Shown: positions 33,056 to 42,639 of the stretch, piece by piece | Layout of the letters: each line of letters starts with the position of its first letter | Position numbering within the stretch: position 1 is the stretch's first letter | Source: Syntrophaceae bacterium UBA6087 | GTDB taxonomy: Bacteria; Desulfobacterota; Desulfomonilia; UBA1062 | Assembly (NCBI GenBank): GCA_002448235.1 | Contig: DIXF01000005.1 | Location: forward strand, 1 to 64,000 | Direction of reading: 5' to 3' | Length of the DNA stretch: 64,000 bases | Notes under the pieces: generated by a model | What the model was told of the DNA's origin: nothing | Seen by the model: the letters and a program-made list of their open reading frames with translations, nothing else | The model's database searches: none | Program-made: the position numbers and the translations under genes

Positions 33056-33970
33056 TCACCACTTGTTGTATCTCCACAGGATCATGACGCCGAGGGCGGA
33101 GAAAAAGGCCATTGCCATGATGATCCAGAAGGCGAACGGATTTTCCTGCAGCGGGATGCCTACGTTCATGGAAAAGGCGCTCACCACGAAGGTGGGGATC
33201 ATGATGCAGATGGTGATGATGTTGAGGAATTTGATGAGGATATTGAGATTGTTGTTTACGATTGAGGCCCGCGCATCCATGAGGCTTGCCAGGATGTTCG
33301 AGTAGATCTCGGCCTGACGGTAGCACTGGTTGTTCTCGATGAGAATGTCGTCGAGGAATTCGGTTTCCTCGGTGAGGAACCCGATTTTGACGGCATAGTT
33401 CTTCAGCTTTTCTATGACCACGGTATTTGCATGGATGGCGTTCAGGTAGTAAACAAGGCTTTTCTCAAGGGTGAACAGATTGATGAGATAGCGGTTCTCC
33501 ATGGATATATTGATCTTCTGCTCGAGCTCGTCCGTCACGAGGTTGATGACTTTGAGGTGCTCCATGAAGTGGTATGCTGACCGGTTGATAAGCTTGAGGA
33601 AGAGACCTTTGAGGGAATAGATCCGGTTGAACTGCTTGCCCTCGAAGAGGGAGACATCCTCGGAAAGGATTACGATCAGCTTTTCCTTGAAAAGGAAAAC
33701 GCCGGTAGAAACGACCCGGAAGGCAAACTCTTCATTTCCCGAATAACTCTTGGGCATCTTGAAGATGAGGGCTACATGGTCCGGCTCGAACTCGATACGG
33801 GATATTTCGTCAGGGTCTAATGCGGAGCTTAGGGTGTGCTCGTCAATCTTGAGCTCATCGATGAGGTAGCGCCTTTCCTCCACCTCCGGGTTGATATACA
33901 CCTGGATAGGGCAATCGGAGTCATTGGACATAACAACTCTGTTATCGCTGAGTTTATACTTCCTAAGCAT
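33056..33970 (-). CDS. corA: CorA-family magnesium/metal channel
   Basis: 304 residues: an N-terminal alpha/beta cytoplasmic domain, a long stalk helix (about 150-240) and two C-terminal membrane helices, the standard CorA layout. The loop between the helices reads SMNVGIPLQ; the usual GMN signature is changed to SMN. This may alter selectivity or gating, or it may belong to a subgroup with that variation. The C-terminus (RYNKW) is basic, as usual. ATG at 33970 has GAAGG close by. Confidence 0.85.
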   Translation of the reverse strand: MLRKYKLSDNRVVMSNDSDCPIQVYINPEVEERRYLIDELKIDEHTLSSALDPDEISRIEFEPDHVALIFKMPKSYSGNEEFAFRVVSTGVFLFKEKLIVILSEDVSLFEGKQFNRIYSLKGLFLKLINRSAYHFMEHLKVINLVTDELEQKINISMENRYLINLFTLEKSLVYYLNAIHANTVVIEKLKNYAVKIGFLTEETEFLDDILIENNQCYRQAEIYSNILASLMDARASIVNNNLNILIKFLNIITICIMIPTFVVSAFSMNVGIPLQENPFAFWIIMAMAFFSALGVMILWRYNKW

Positions 33971-34242
33971 CCTTCATCCACCGTGTCTGCTCCAAAAGCG
34001 ATTTGCCAACAACATGATATCTCCATTGGATCGCCTGCCGCAACGAAAGACCGTCGCCATTTGTCCGTTATGAGGTCAGGGCCGTAAAGACTCGCACAAA
34101 CAGCCTTTTCCGCAATAAGCCTGATTCCCCTGCCAGTCAAGTAAAAATAGCGAACGCGGCTCTCCCTGGAAAAGCCTTTTCGCGTCATTATTATATCCCG
34201 GTGATCTGGACATCGTGTTTATGAGGATTATCTTTATCCAGC

Positions 34243-35760
34243 ATGATTGCAAGTGTTCATTCCGCCTGTCTGTGGGGGACGGACGGTTTAAGTGTCATGG
34301 TGGAGGCGGATATTCAGGGAGGCATCCCGGGGTTTTCTATTGTGGGCCTTCCCGATAACGCGGTGAGAGAAAGCAGAGAGCGCATCAGGTCTGCGATCGT
34401 GAATTCGGGCATGGATTTCCCGCCGCGGCGCATAACGGTTAACCTTGCCCCTGCAGACCATAAAAAGGAAGGCGGCATTTTCGACCTTCCCATATGCATA
34501 GCCATCCTCGCGGCGCTTGAAGTGATCCCCAGGGATTGCCTGGACAACATCATGTTTGTAGGTGAGTTGGGCCTGAGCGGTGAACTGAGACCGGTACGGG
34601 GCGCTATTTCGTTTGCCTTTCTGGCAAAGCAGAAGTCGCTTAAAGGCCTGGTATGCCCTGCAACAAATGCGCGGGAGGCGTCATTGTCCGGTGCATGCAT
34701 ATGGCCTGTCGGAGACCTCAAAGAGATCGTATCCTTCTTGAAGACAGGCTTTCCGGATCCCATGCCGATCGAAGAATCCCCTGCAGAGTGTACCTCGGTT
34801 CATCGCCTCGATCTCTCCGACATTACCGGCCAGGCCATGCCCAAGAGGGTTCTGGAGATCGCTGCCGCAGGGGCTCATAACCTGCTTTTTCTCGGGCCTC
34901 CCGGCGCAGGCAAGTCCATGCTTGCGAAGCGGTTGCCTTCAGTGCTCCCGAGCTTATCCCAGGCAGAGATCCTTGAGTGCACACGGATCTACTCGGCTTC
35001 GGGAAGGCTTAAGAAGAACTCCATCATGATCGACCGTCCGTTTCGGTGCCCTCATCATTCCATCTCGGATGCAGGTCTTATCGGCGGCGGGTCGATCCCC
35101 GCTCCAGGCGAGGTCACCCTGTCTCACAACGGGGTATTGTTTCTGGACGAATTGCCGGAATTCAGGCGAGGAGTTCTCGAATCTCTCAGGCAGCCCATCG
35201 AGGATGGATATGTCACGATATCCCGGGCAAAGCGGGCACTTACCTTCCCGGCCCGCTTCCAGCTCATCGCCGCCATGAATCCGTGTCCGTGCGGGTTTCT
35301 CGGCCATCCATCAAAGGAGTGCAGGTGCACCCCTGCACAGGTTTCGAAATACCGGAGCCGCATATCCGGACCCCTGCTGGACAGGATCGATCTCCATGTA
35401 TGGGTCGATCCTGTAGACGCTTCGAGCATCCTCTCTCCCGGACAGGCGGCATCGTGCTCCTCCCCCGTGCAGGAGCGCATAGCACGAGCGAGGCATATCC
35501 AGCAGGCAAGAGGATTCCTGAACGCGCACATCCCGGAAAGGATAATCGATAGAATCTGTGAGCTGGACGCAAAAAGCAAAAACCTCCTTGTCAGTGCCGT
35601 GAAAGCCTGCAACCTGAGCATGCGGGGTTATAAGAGAGTGATCAAGGTCGCCCGGTCTATCGCGGATCTGGAAGGATCGCCCGTCATACGTCAGGACCAC
35701 CTCGCCGAAGCTCTCCAATACCGGCCCGAACTCGCAGATGCCGAATCGCAGGGGCTCTGA
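34243..35760 (+). CDS. comM: YifB/ComM magnesium-chelatase-like AAA+ ATPase
   Basis: 505 residues: a ChlI-like N-terminal domain (VEADIQGGIPGFSIVGLPD, RITVNLAPAD), an AAA+ core with Walker A GPPGAGKSM (about 217-225), Walker B LFLDELPEF, and a C-terminal Mg-chelatase-related domain (YKRVIKVARSIADL). In Vibrio ComM is a helicase that helps branch migration during natural transformation; many non-competent bacteria keep the gene. CPCGFLGHPSKECRC is the usual Cys insert. Monocistronic here. Confidence 0.95.
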   Translation: MIASVHSACLWGTDGLSVMVEADIQGGIPGFSIVGLPDNAVRESRERIRSAIVNSGMDFPPRRITVNLAPADHKKEGGIFDLPICIAILAALEVIPRDCLDNIMFVGELGLSGELRPVRGAISFAFLAKQKSLKGLVCPATNAREASLSGACIWPVGDLKEIVSFLKTGFPDPMPIEESPAECTSVHRLDLSDITGQAMPKRVLEIAAAGAHNLLFLGPPGAGKSMLAKRLPSVLPSLSQAEILECTRIYSASGRLKKNSIMIDRPFRCPHHSISDAGLIGGGSIPAPGEVTLSHNGVLFLDELPEFRRGVLESLRQPIEDGYVTISRAKRALTFPARFQLIAAMNPCPCGFLGHPSKECRCTPAQVSKYRSRISGPLLDRIDLHVWVDPVDASSILSPGQAASCSSPVQERIARARHIQQARGFLNAHIPERIIDRICELDAKSKNLLVSAVKACNLSMRGYKRVIKVARSIADLEGSPVIRQDHLAEALQYRPELADAESQGL

Positions 35761-35929
35761 CACCTTCAAAACAGGCACGTTATCGCTGTCTTGATTTTAC
35801 TCTCCATGCCATAGCGGATATTCAAACATAATCGGTTAAATATTTCACAGCGATTAGACGATACGGTTGCTTGTGGTGCACTATAAGACATCTACGCCAC
35901 GAATCGAGTGTCATGGGAGATGTGTACCA

Positions 35930-38458
35930 GTGAAAAGCAGGCGATTCAGGGTAGCCGATCATGTGATCGTGCTGGGGTTCATCCTTGCCGTTCTCTTTTG
36001 GGTGATCGAGTCAACGGTTCATGTCATCATGCTCCCAGATCGAGACCTTATCGACGAACTCTTCGCTGCGGAGCGCCATGAGATATGGATGCGCTGTATC
36101 TATTCCGTAACCATCGTACTTTTTGCATGCCTGTCCCAGTACTTTATTTCCAGACAGAAGAGGATCGAAGCCGAGCTGAAGGAAAGCGAAGGGAAGTACC
36201 GAACCTTTTTAGAAACGCTTACCGATATTGTCTTCACCCTGGATATGAACGGCAGGTTCACGTATCTCAATCCCCTGGCTCAGTCGATCTCCGGCTACAG
36301 GCCCGAAGACCTCATCGGAAGGCCATTCAGGGGGATTCTGTCGCCGGAGGCGAAACAGATAAGCCTTGAGCGGTTTAAGAAGGGAATGGAAGAGGAAGGA
36401 GTCCCCCTCTACGAGGTTGAGATCGTCAGGGCCGACGGGCGGATCATACCCATGGAGATCAGCGTGAAAGCCTTGAGAGATTTCAGCGGTAAAATTGCCT
36501 CATGGATCGGCGTTGCCAGGGATATCAGCCTGCGCAAGTCTGTAGAAGCAGCTTTGAGGGAAGAGAAAGAAAAGTTCAGGGTCCTGGCTGAATCGACTCC
36601 GACAGCCATTATGCTCTTCAAGGATGATACATGGATCTATGCGAATCCGGCGGCAGAGATGATCAGCGGTTATTCAACGGAGGAACTCCAACACATGCTC
36701 TTCTGGGAAATCATTCATCCGGATTTCAGGTCTCTGGTGCAGGATCGTGTGGAGAGACGCCTGCAGGGTCTCGAACCGGTACGGCGGTATGAGCTCAAGA
36801 TCATTTCGAAAGAAAGAAAGGAAATCTGGGTGGATCTTTCCGGGGCTACGATCATACTCGACGGAATGCCTACAGGAATTATTTCCGCCTTCGACATTAC
36901 CGAAAGAAAAAACTCGGAACAGGCGCTCAAGGAAAGTGAAAGCAAATACCGGACTATTCTCGAAAGCATCGAAGAAGGGTATTTCGAGCTTGATTTAAAC
37001 GGCTGTTTCACCTTTTTCAACAATTCCCTGTGCAAAATCCTTGAGTATCCAAAAGAGCGCCTGCTGGGAATGGATTACCGGGTGCTTGTCCCTGCGGCGA
37101 CAAGGAGGATGATCTCCAGGACCGCCAAGGCCATCTACGATACAGGGAGACAGCAGGAAATAATCAATTTTGATGCAGTCAGGGGCGACAAGAACATCGG
37201 CACGCTCGAGATGTCCCTCACTCTCATTCATGATTCTCATGAGACTGCAATCGGGTTTCGAGGGATTGTCCGCGACATCACCGACCGGAAGCGTCTTGAG
37301 GCCCAGCTCCTGCAAGCCCAGAAAATGGAGGCTATCGGCACCCTTGCGGGCGGCATCGCGCATGACTTCAATAACCTCCTCATGGCGATCCAGGGCAATA
37401 CATCGCTGATGAGCATCGGCATGGAAACGGATCACCCCTATCACAAGAGGATCAAGCATATCGAACAATGCGTGCAGAGCGGTTCCGACCTCACCAGGCA
37501 GTTGCTCGGCTTTGCCAGAGGCGGGAAATATGAGATCAAGCCCACTGATATCAATTATATTATCCAGAAGACCTCGGAGTTGTTCGGACAAACGAAGAAA
37601 GAGATCCGGCTCCAAAGAAAATACCAGGAAGATTTATGGTGCGTGGAAGTCGACAAGGGGCAGATCGAGCAGGTCCTGCTGAACCTTTATGTCAACGCAT
37701 GGCAAGCCATGCCCGAGGGAGGTGACCTTTATATCGAGTCATCCAATGTCGCTCTTGAAGAAAACGATGTCCGGACGCACGATACGAAGCCCGGCCCTTA
37801 TGTGAGGATATCCGTGAGCGATACCGGGGTTGGAATGGATGAAAAGACCATGAGAAGGATATTCGAACCTTTCTTCAGCACCAAGGATATGTCTCGCGGC
37901 TCCGGTCTCGGCCTTGCATCTGCATACGGGATCGTCAAGAACCACGGGGGCATCATCACGGTGTCCAGCAAGAAGGGCAAAGGAAGCACCTTCCACGTTT
38001 ACCTGCCCGCTTCAGACAAGATCGCTTCAGGCGATGCCGTTGAAGGTTCCCAGAAAATGCTTTCCGGGACAGAGACCATACTCCTCGTCGATGACGAGAC
38101 AATGATTGTCGAGATCGGAAGCGAGCTTCTGAAGCAGCTGGGCTATACGGTGCTGACCGCCTCCGGCGGCCATGAAGCCGTGGAGACATTTGCCGATCAC
38201 AAAGATACGATAGATCTGGTCATCCTTGATATGATCATGCCCGGGCTCGGGGGTTCGGAGACGTTCGACCGGATCAGGCAGATGCGCGGCGATGTAAAGG
38301 TGATCCTCTCAAGCGGATACAGCATCAACGGCCATGCCGCAAAGATCCTGAACAAAGGGTGCAACGGATTTATCCAGAAGCCCTTCGATATCACGGCCTT
38401 TTCCCGGAAAATCCGCGAAGTTCTCGATTCACACGCTGCGGGGAAAGATCCCTTTTAG
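35930..38458 (+). CDS. Hybrid histidine kinase: 2 TM, 3 PAS, HisKA-HATPase, receiver
   Basis: 842 residues from the GTG at 35930, with GGGAG about ten bases upstream; the TTG at 35867 has no ribosome site. Two membrane helices lie near residues 10-35 and 65-85, with a short extracytoplasmic loop between. Three PAS domains follow (about 95-215, 220-340, 350-470), then HisKA with His in GGIAHDFNN, HATPase with NLYVNAWQAM, DTGVGMD and GSGLGLASAYG, and a receiver with phospho-acceptor Asp in LVILDMIMPG. A hybrid sensor of unknown signal. No output regulator is adjacent. Confidence 0.92.
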   Translation: MKSRRFRVADHVIVLGFILAVLFWVIESTVHVIMLPDRDLIDELFAAERHEIWMRCIYSVTIVLFACLSQYFISRQKRIEAELKESEGKYRTFLETLTDIVFTLDMNGRFTYLNPLAQSISGYRPEDLIGRPFRGILSPEAKQISLERFKKGMEEEGVPLYEVEIVRADGRIIPMEISVKALRDFSGKIASWIGVARDISLRKSVEAALREEKEKFRVLAESTPTAIMLFKDDTWIYANPAAEMISGYSTEELQHMLFWEIIHPDFRSLVQDRVERRLQGLEPVRRYELKIISKERKEIWVDLSGATIILDGMPTGIISAFDITERKNSEQALKESESKYRTILESIEEGYFELDLNGCFTFFNNSLCKILEYPKERLLGMDYRVLVPAATRRMISRTAKAIYDTGRQQEIINFDAVRGDKNIGTLEMSLTLIHDSHETAIGFRGIVRDITDRKRLEAQLLQAQKMEAIGTLAGGIAHDFNNLLMAIQGNTSLMSIGMETDHPYHKRIKHIEQCVQSGSDLTRQLLGFARGGKYEIKPTDINYIIQKTSELFGQTKKEIRLQRKYQEDLWCVEVDKGQIEQVLLNLYVNAWQAMPEGGDLYIESSNVALEENDVRTHDTKPGPYVRISVSDTGVGMDEKTMRRIFEPFFSTKDMSRGSGLGLASAYGIVKNHGGIITVSSKKGKGSTFHVYLPASDKIASGDAVEGSQKMLSGTETILLVDDETMIVEIGSELLKQLGYTVLTASGGHEAVETFADHKDTIDLVILDMIMPGLGGSETFDRIRQMRGDVKVILSSGYSINGHAAKILNKGCNGFIQKPFDITAFSRKIREVLDSHAAGKDPF

Positions 38459-38472
38459 CCCTCGGCTGCGTT

Positions 38473-39414
38473 TCAGAGGAACAGCTCGCTCACCGAGTCG
38501 TCATGATAGATCCGCTTGATCGCCTCTGCAAGGAGCGGAGCAACGCTCAATACCATGATCTTTTTACAGGCCGCGGCTTCTCCCTTGAGCGGGATGGTGT
38601 CCGTGACAACAAGCTCTTCAAGGGGCGAAGCGGTGATCCTCGGAATTGCGGGACCTGAGAGCACAGGGTGGGTGCAGCAGGCCAGCACCTTCATGGCGCC
38701 GGCGTCTCTCAAAGCTACGGCAGCGTTGGACAGTGTACCGGCCGTATCGACCATATCGTCGACGAGCAGGCACACCTTGTCTTTTACGTCACCGATAATA
38801 TGCATGACATCCGACTCGTTTGCGCGCTCGCGTTTCTTATCGATAATCGCCAGGTCGGCTTTCAGGGGCTTGGCATATGCACGGGCACGCTCAACGCCGC
38901 CGGCGTCCGGCGAAACCACGCAGAGATGATCCATGAACCTGTCCCTGATATAGTTCAGCACAACGGGTTTTGAGTACAGGTTGTCGACGGGGATATCGAA
39001 GAAGCCCTGTATCTGGCCTGCATGGAGGTCCATGGTCAATACCCGGTCGGCGCCTGCCACCGTCACGAGGTCCGCTATGAGCTTTGCGGTGATGGGAGTG
39101 CGGGGAGAAGCCTTCCTGTCCTGGCGAGCATAGCCGAAGTAGGGAATAACCGCAGTTATTGTATGGGCCGATGCACGCTTGACGGCATCGAGCATGACCA
39201 GAAGCTCCATGAGATGCTCATTTGTCGGAGAACAAGTGGACTGGACAATATAAATATCCTTGCCCCGGATGCTCTGGCGAATATCCACGGAGGTTTCGCC
39301 GTCGGAGAACTTCTTTACCTCGGCGTTCCCCGGTTCGATGCCCAGTATAGTACAAATGCTCTCAGCCAACTGCCTGTTGGAATTACCCGAAAAGACACAG
39401 ATGCTCGTCTCCAT
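38473..39414 (-). CDS. prs: Ribose-phosphate pyrophosphokinase (PRPP synthase)
   Basis: 313 residues, the full class I length. FSGNSNRQLAESI, the ATP/Mg segment with SCSPTNEHLMELLV, the flexible loop near RQDRKASPRTPIT, DLHAGQIQGFFDIP and the PRPP-binding CLLVDDMVDTAGT are all present. It makes PRPP from ribose-5-phosphate and ATP for nucleotide, His and Trp synthesis. It lies at the end of the ispE-spoVG-tRNA-prs block and probably shares its transcript. Confidence 0.97.
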   Translation of the reverse strand: METSICVFSGNSNRQLAESICTILGIEPGNAEVKKFSDGETSVDIRQSIRGKDIYIVQSTCSPTNEHLMELLVMLDAVKRASAHTITAVIPYFGYARQDRKASPRTPITAKLIADLVTVAGADRVLTMDLHAGQIQGFFDIPVDNLYSKPVVLNYIRDRFMDHLCVVSPDAGGVERARAYAKPLKADLAIIDKKRERANESDVMHIIGDVKDKVCLLVDDMVDTAGTLSNAAVALRDAGAMKVLACCTHPVLSGPAIPRITASPLEELVVTDTIPLKGEAAACKKIMVLSVAPLLAEAIKRIYHDDSVSELFL

Positions 39415-39442
39415 GTGACCACGTTCTCCTTGTTTGCCGATT

Positions 39443-39516
39443 TGGCTGGGACGGGTGGACTCGAACCACCATAACGAGATCCAAAATCTCGTGTCCTGCC
39501 ATTAGACGACATCCCA
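39443..39516 (-). tRNA. tRNA-Gln (UUG)
   Basis: Read on the minus strand, a 74-base tRNA including its encoded CCA: acceptor UGGGAUG/CGUCCCA, anticodon stem CGAGA/UCUCG around loop UUUUGGA, giving anticodon UUG, and the T arm GGUGG-UUCGAGU-CCACC. The discriminator base is G. The gene lies between spoVG and prs. Confidence 0.97.
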
Positions 39517-39565
39517 TTATATGAGACTATTTCTTCTTGGTGCCCGGGAATATCCTATAGTAAAT

Positions 39566-39832
39566 TTACATCTCGCTGGCAATCTTTTGTTGATAGGAAT
39601 CCAGAATTGATTTCTCTATCTTGTCTCGTGTCTCCATGTTCAATGGATGGGCGGTGTCTCGGAATGTACCGTCTTTCCGCTTACGGGAAGGCATAGCTAC
39701 AAACAGTCCCGTTGTCCCATGAATGACTCGTAAATCCCGGATAACGAAGCAATCGTCGAATACGACCGAGGCATATGCCTTGAGCTTATCGTTATCTCTG
39801 ACCGGATACACCTTTACCTCTGTAATTTCCAT
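39566..39832 (-). CDS. spoVG: SpoVG-family regulatory protein
   Basis: 88 residues with the full SpoVG core: MEITEVKVYPV, KLKAYASVVFDDCFVIRDLRV, GLFVAMPSRKRKDG and FRDTAHPLN. SpoVG is a small nucleic-acid-binding protein first known from Bacillus sporulation and virulence, but it is common in non-sporulating bacteria, including Desulfobacterota. Its 5' end overlaps the end of ispE by 41 bases, in a different frame, so translation is probably coupled. Confidence 0.96.
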   Translation of the reverse strand: MEITEVKVYPVRDNDKLKAYASVVFDDCFVIRDLRVIHGTTGLFVAMPSRKRKDGTFRDTAHPLNMETRDKIEKSILDSYQQKIASEM

Positions 39833-40679
39833 AGCTTCCCCCCGTCAAACTCGTTGTGGGTATATATCGATACCCCTCATGACGCCTAATTCGGCTCATA
39901 CCATTGCAAATGTGTTCTTCATCCTTGAAAACACCAAAGACTGATGAACCGCTACCAGACATTAAAACCCCCAATGCCCCGGCATCAAGCAATTCCGCTT
40001 TGATGTACTTGACCTCAGGACAAATGCCGAAAGCAGGGATCTCCAGATCATTCACCAGCAACTGCTCCGGCGCATTTCCTTTTTTCACACTTATATCACT
40101 CATTGTAAACGGTTTATGTCCTCTAGTCAATGGGCACTTGAGATGAGAATACACAAGAGGTGTGGAAATCTCAAGAGGTGGTATCACAATGAGATAAAAC
40201 CTTTTTTCGAGTGAAACCTTCTCGATGGGGACCTCTCCGCGGCCGCCCATGAGAAACGGTTCCTTCAGGATAAAAAACGGGCAGTCCGAGCCGATTTTTC
40301 CCGCGAGATCCATGAGCTCTTCGGTGGAAAGGCCGGTTTGGAAAAGGTCGTTCATCCCCATGAGAACTGACGCCGCATCGCTGCTGCCGCCTCCCAGACC
40401 AGCTCCTGCCGGAATCTGCTTGGAAATCCGGATGGAGATGCCCCGGGGGAGGCCGGTCTCTTCCAGAAACAATGCAGCGGCCCGGAAGGCAAGGTTTTTT
40501 TCGTCTGCACATTTGCATCCCGGGGCCCAGAGGAGGATGCCGTCCCCGGATGGAGAAAGCTCGATCTCATCGAAAAGGGAAACCGGCACCATGAGGGTAA
40601 GGAGTTCATGGTACCCGTCCACCCTCTTCCCGAGGACTTTGAGATAAATATTGATCTTTGCGGGGGCGGATATCTTCAC
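39792..40679 (-). CDS. ispE: 4-diphosphocytidyl-2-C-methyl-D-erythritol kinase
   Basis: 295 residues of the GHMP kinase family: KINIYLKVLGKRVDGYHEL at the N-terminus, the ATP loop PAGAGLGGGSSDAA (about 92-105), FFILKEPFLMGGRGE and MSGSGSSVFGVF. It performs the ATP-dependent step of the non-mevalonate isoprenoid pathway. It begins in a four-base ATGA overlap with degP and ends inside spoVG; the last 13 residues (NYRGKGVSGQR) lie in that overlap. Confidence 0.95.
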   Translation of the reverse strand: MKISAPAKINIYLKVLGKRVDGYHELLTLMVPVSLFDEIELSPSGDGILLWAPGCKCADEKNLAFRAAALFLEETGLPRGISIRISKQIPAGAGLGGGSSDAASVLMGMNDLFQTGLSTEELMDLAGKIGSDCPFFILKEPFLMGGRGEVPIEKVSLEKRFYLIVIPPLEISTPLVYSHLKCPLTRGHKPFTMSDISVKKGNAPEQLLVNDLEIPAFGICPEVKYIKAELLDAGALGVLMSGSGSSVFGVFKDEEHICNGMSRIRRHEGYRYIPTTSLTGGSYGNYRGKGVSGQR

Positions 40680-42172
40680 TTCACGTCAACAGCGATGTAT
40701 AAGGGCTTTGAACTCCGGACAACGAGCATCAGCACGGTCTGGCCCTTCATCACCCCCTCCATGGCGGCAAGATATTCTCCGGTATTCCTCACACTTACTC
40801 CCCGCACCTCTTTAATGACGTCCATCTTCTGGATCTTGCTGCCGGCTGCAATCCCCTTGGGGTCGATATCGACCACGATCACCCCTGAGCTTTCCTCGAG
40901 GTTCAGCTGCCTCTGGATTTCCGGCGTGATATTCTGCACTATCAATCCGAGCTTATCCTTGGTCCTGCCCGTGGAATCCTCCCGGGGATTCTTCCTCAGG
41001 CTCGAAACATGATCCTCGCTGCGCTTCTCCAGCCTGGTATTGATGGCGACCTTTTTTGAATCCCTCCAGATAATGATGCTCACCTTTTCTTCGGGTTTCA
41101 GGCTCCCGATCGTACGTGTCAGCGCCCGCGGGTCCTGAATCTCCTGATCGTTGATCTTGAGGATGACGTCACCTTTCTTCAGCCCGGCCTTGTCTGCCGG
41201 GTCGCCGGGATACACATCGGTGATCAGTGCGCCTCCCGGCTTATTCAAACCGAGAGCCCGTGCTATTTCCGGGGTGACCTCCTGGATTGCAACGCCCAGC
41301 CAGCCTCGTGAGACCTCTCCTTTATCCTTGAGATCCTGAAGGATCTGTTTGGCCATGTTGATGGGTATGGTAAAACCGATACCCTGACCTGACGAGATGA
41401 TCGCGGTATTTATTCCCACTACCTCTCCGTCCATGTTGATGAGCGGCCCGCCTGAATTGCCGGGATTGATCGCGGCATCCGTCTGGATAAAACTGTCATA
41501 GGGGCCTGCGCCGATTACCCTGGTCTTGGCCGAAACGATCCCTTGAGTCAAGGTGTGCCCGAACCCGAAGGGATTTCCTATGGCGATGACCCAATCCCCT
41601 ATTTCCAGTGAGTCGGAATCCCCCAGAACGGCAACAGGAAAGTCGTCCCTCTTCGACTGGATTTTTATCAGGGCGAGGTCGGTGTTGTCATCCTTTCCAA
41701 CAGTCTTGGCCTTGTACTCCTCTTCTCCGTCGGAAAGGGACACATAGACCTCTTCCGCTTCGGCAATGACATGATTGTTCGTGAGGACATACCCGTCACG
41801 GGAAATGATGAATCCCGACCCGAGGCTCCTTTGCTTGAGATCCTGGTCAGGAAGCTGCTCGAGGTACTTCTTGAAAAAATCGTCGAACCATTCATTCTGA
41901 CCGCCGGGGGTTTCGAATCGATTATACAGATCGTTGGAGTTGAGCTTCCTGGTGGTGCGGATATTGACCACCGTGGGGGTTGCCGCTTTTGCCAGAGAGC
42001 GCAAAGACGGCATGAGCACGTGCGAGCCGTTCTCCTGTTTTCCTTCCCGCCAGAAAGGAAGCGCCTCTCCTTCCTGAGGAAGATTGAAGGATGTCGCGAC
42101 GATCATCCCGATGAGAGAGGAGCACGCGGCTACCAGAACCAGGATGCCTATCGACGGTATGCGTTTTCCCAT
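40676..42172 (-). CDS. degP: DegP/HtrA-family periplasmic serine protease
   Basis: 498 residues. An N-terminal membrane/signal segment (5-28) leads to a trypsin-like domain with the triad His134 (LTNNHV), Asp165 (DDNTDLAL) and Ser240 (INPGNSGGP). Two PDZ domains follow: one near GWLGVAIQEV ... DVILKINDQEI, a second near LGLIVQNI ... VIKEVRGVSV. It degrades or refolds damaged periplasmic proteins. It lies three bases after the DUF1844 gene and overlaps ispE by four. Confidence 0.95.
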   Translation of the reverse strand: MGKRIPSIGILVLVAACSSLIGMIVATSFNLPQEGEALPFWREGKQENGSHVLMPSLRSLAKAATPTVVNIRTTRKLNSNDLYNRFETPGGQNEWFDDFFKKYLEQLPDQDLKQRSLGSGFIISRDGYVLTNNHVIAEAEEVYVSLSDGEEEYKAKTVGKDDNTDLALIKIQSKRDDFPVAVLGDSDSLEIGDWVIAIGNPFGFGHTLTQGIVSAKTRVIGAGPYDSFIQTDAAINPGNSGGPLINMDGEVVGINTAIISSGQGIGFTIPINMAKQILQDLKDKGEVSRGWLGVAIQEVTPEIARALGLNKPGGALITDVYPGDPADKAGLKKGDVILKINDQEIQDPRALTRTIGSLKPEEKVSIIIWRDSKKVAINTRLEKRSEDHVSSLRKNPREDSTGRTKDKLGLIVQNITPEIQRQLNLEESSGVIVVDIDPKGIAAGSKIQKMDVIKEVRGVSVRNTGEYLAAMEGVMKGQTVLMLVVRSSKPLYIAVDVK

Positions 42173-42175
42173 GAT

Positions 42176-42559
42176 TCATCCCTTCTGTGCTTCGATATAG
42201 GCTATACGTAATTCGTAGAGGATGCTGTCCAAAAGGGTTTCTTCCTCCCTGCTTAAATTTCCTTTTGTCTTTTCCTTGAGCAAAGAGATGATGCCGATGT
42301 TCTGCATCGCGATGGCGGTGTTTCTGACAATCTGCCCCGTAGCAGGGTCGGGAACATGACCCAGGCTTATCATTGCCGCGCTTGCGAAGCTCATGATAAG
42401 GGTCGAGAAATCGATCTCGTGCGCATCTTCCCCGGGAAGCGGCGGCCGGTCTTCTTTACGGCCGGGATGCAGATCCTTGTCAGGCTGTGTACTCTTCACG
42501 TCGTTATCCGCCCTGCCCCGCTTGTCAGTAAAGGTGTACCGCTTTTTCTCGTCCTCCAT
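42176..42559 (-). CDS. DUF1844 family protein
   Basis: 127 residues from the ATG at 42559; AGGAGG lies four bases upstream. The polar N-terminus (MEDEKKRYTFTDKRG) precedes the DUF1844 core (FSTLIMSFASAAMISLGHVPDP, NTAIAMQNIGIISLLKEKTKGNL, YELRIAYIEAQKG), a short helical, metal-free region of unknown function. It opens the degP-ispE-spoVG-prs cluster, a conserved arrangement in several Desulfobacterota. Confidence 0.85.
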   Translation of the reverse strand: MEDEKKRYTFTDKRGRADNDVKSTQPDKDLHPGRKEDRPPLPGEDAHEIDFSTLIMSFASAAMISLGHVPDPATGQIVRNTAIAMQNIGIISLLKEKTKGNLSREEETLLDSILYELRIAYIEAQKG

Positions 42560-42639
42560 ATCGCCTCCTAAACCCTCATGTTCTGACATTTCCGCCACCC
42601 GGGAGGGCTTCAAAGGGGCTGGATTCGCTCCTCATGCCC

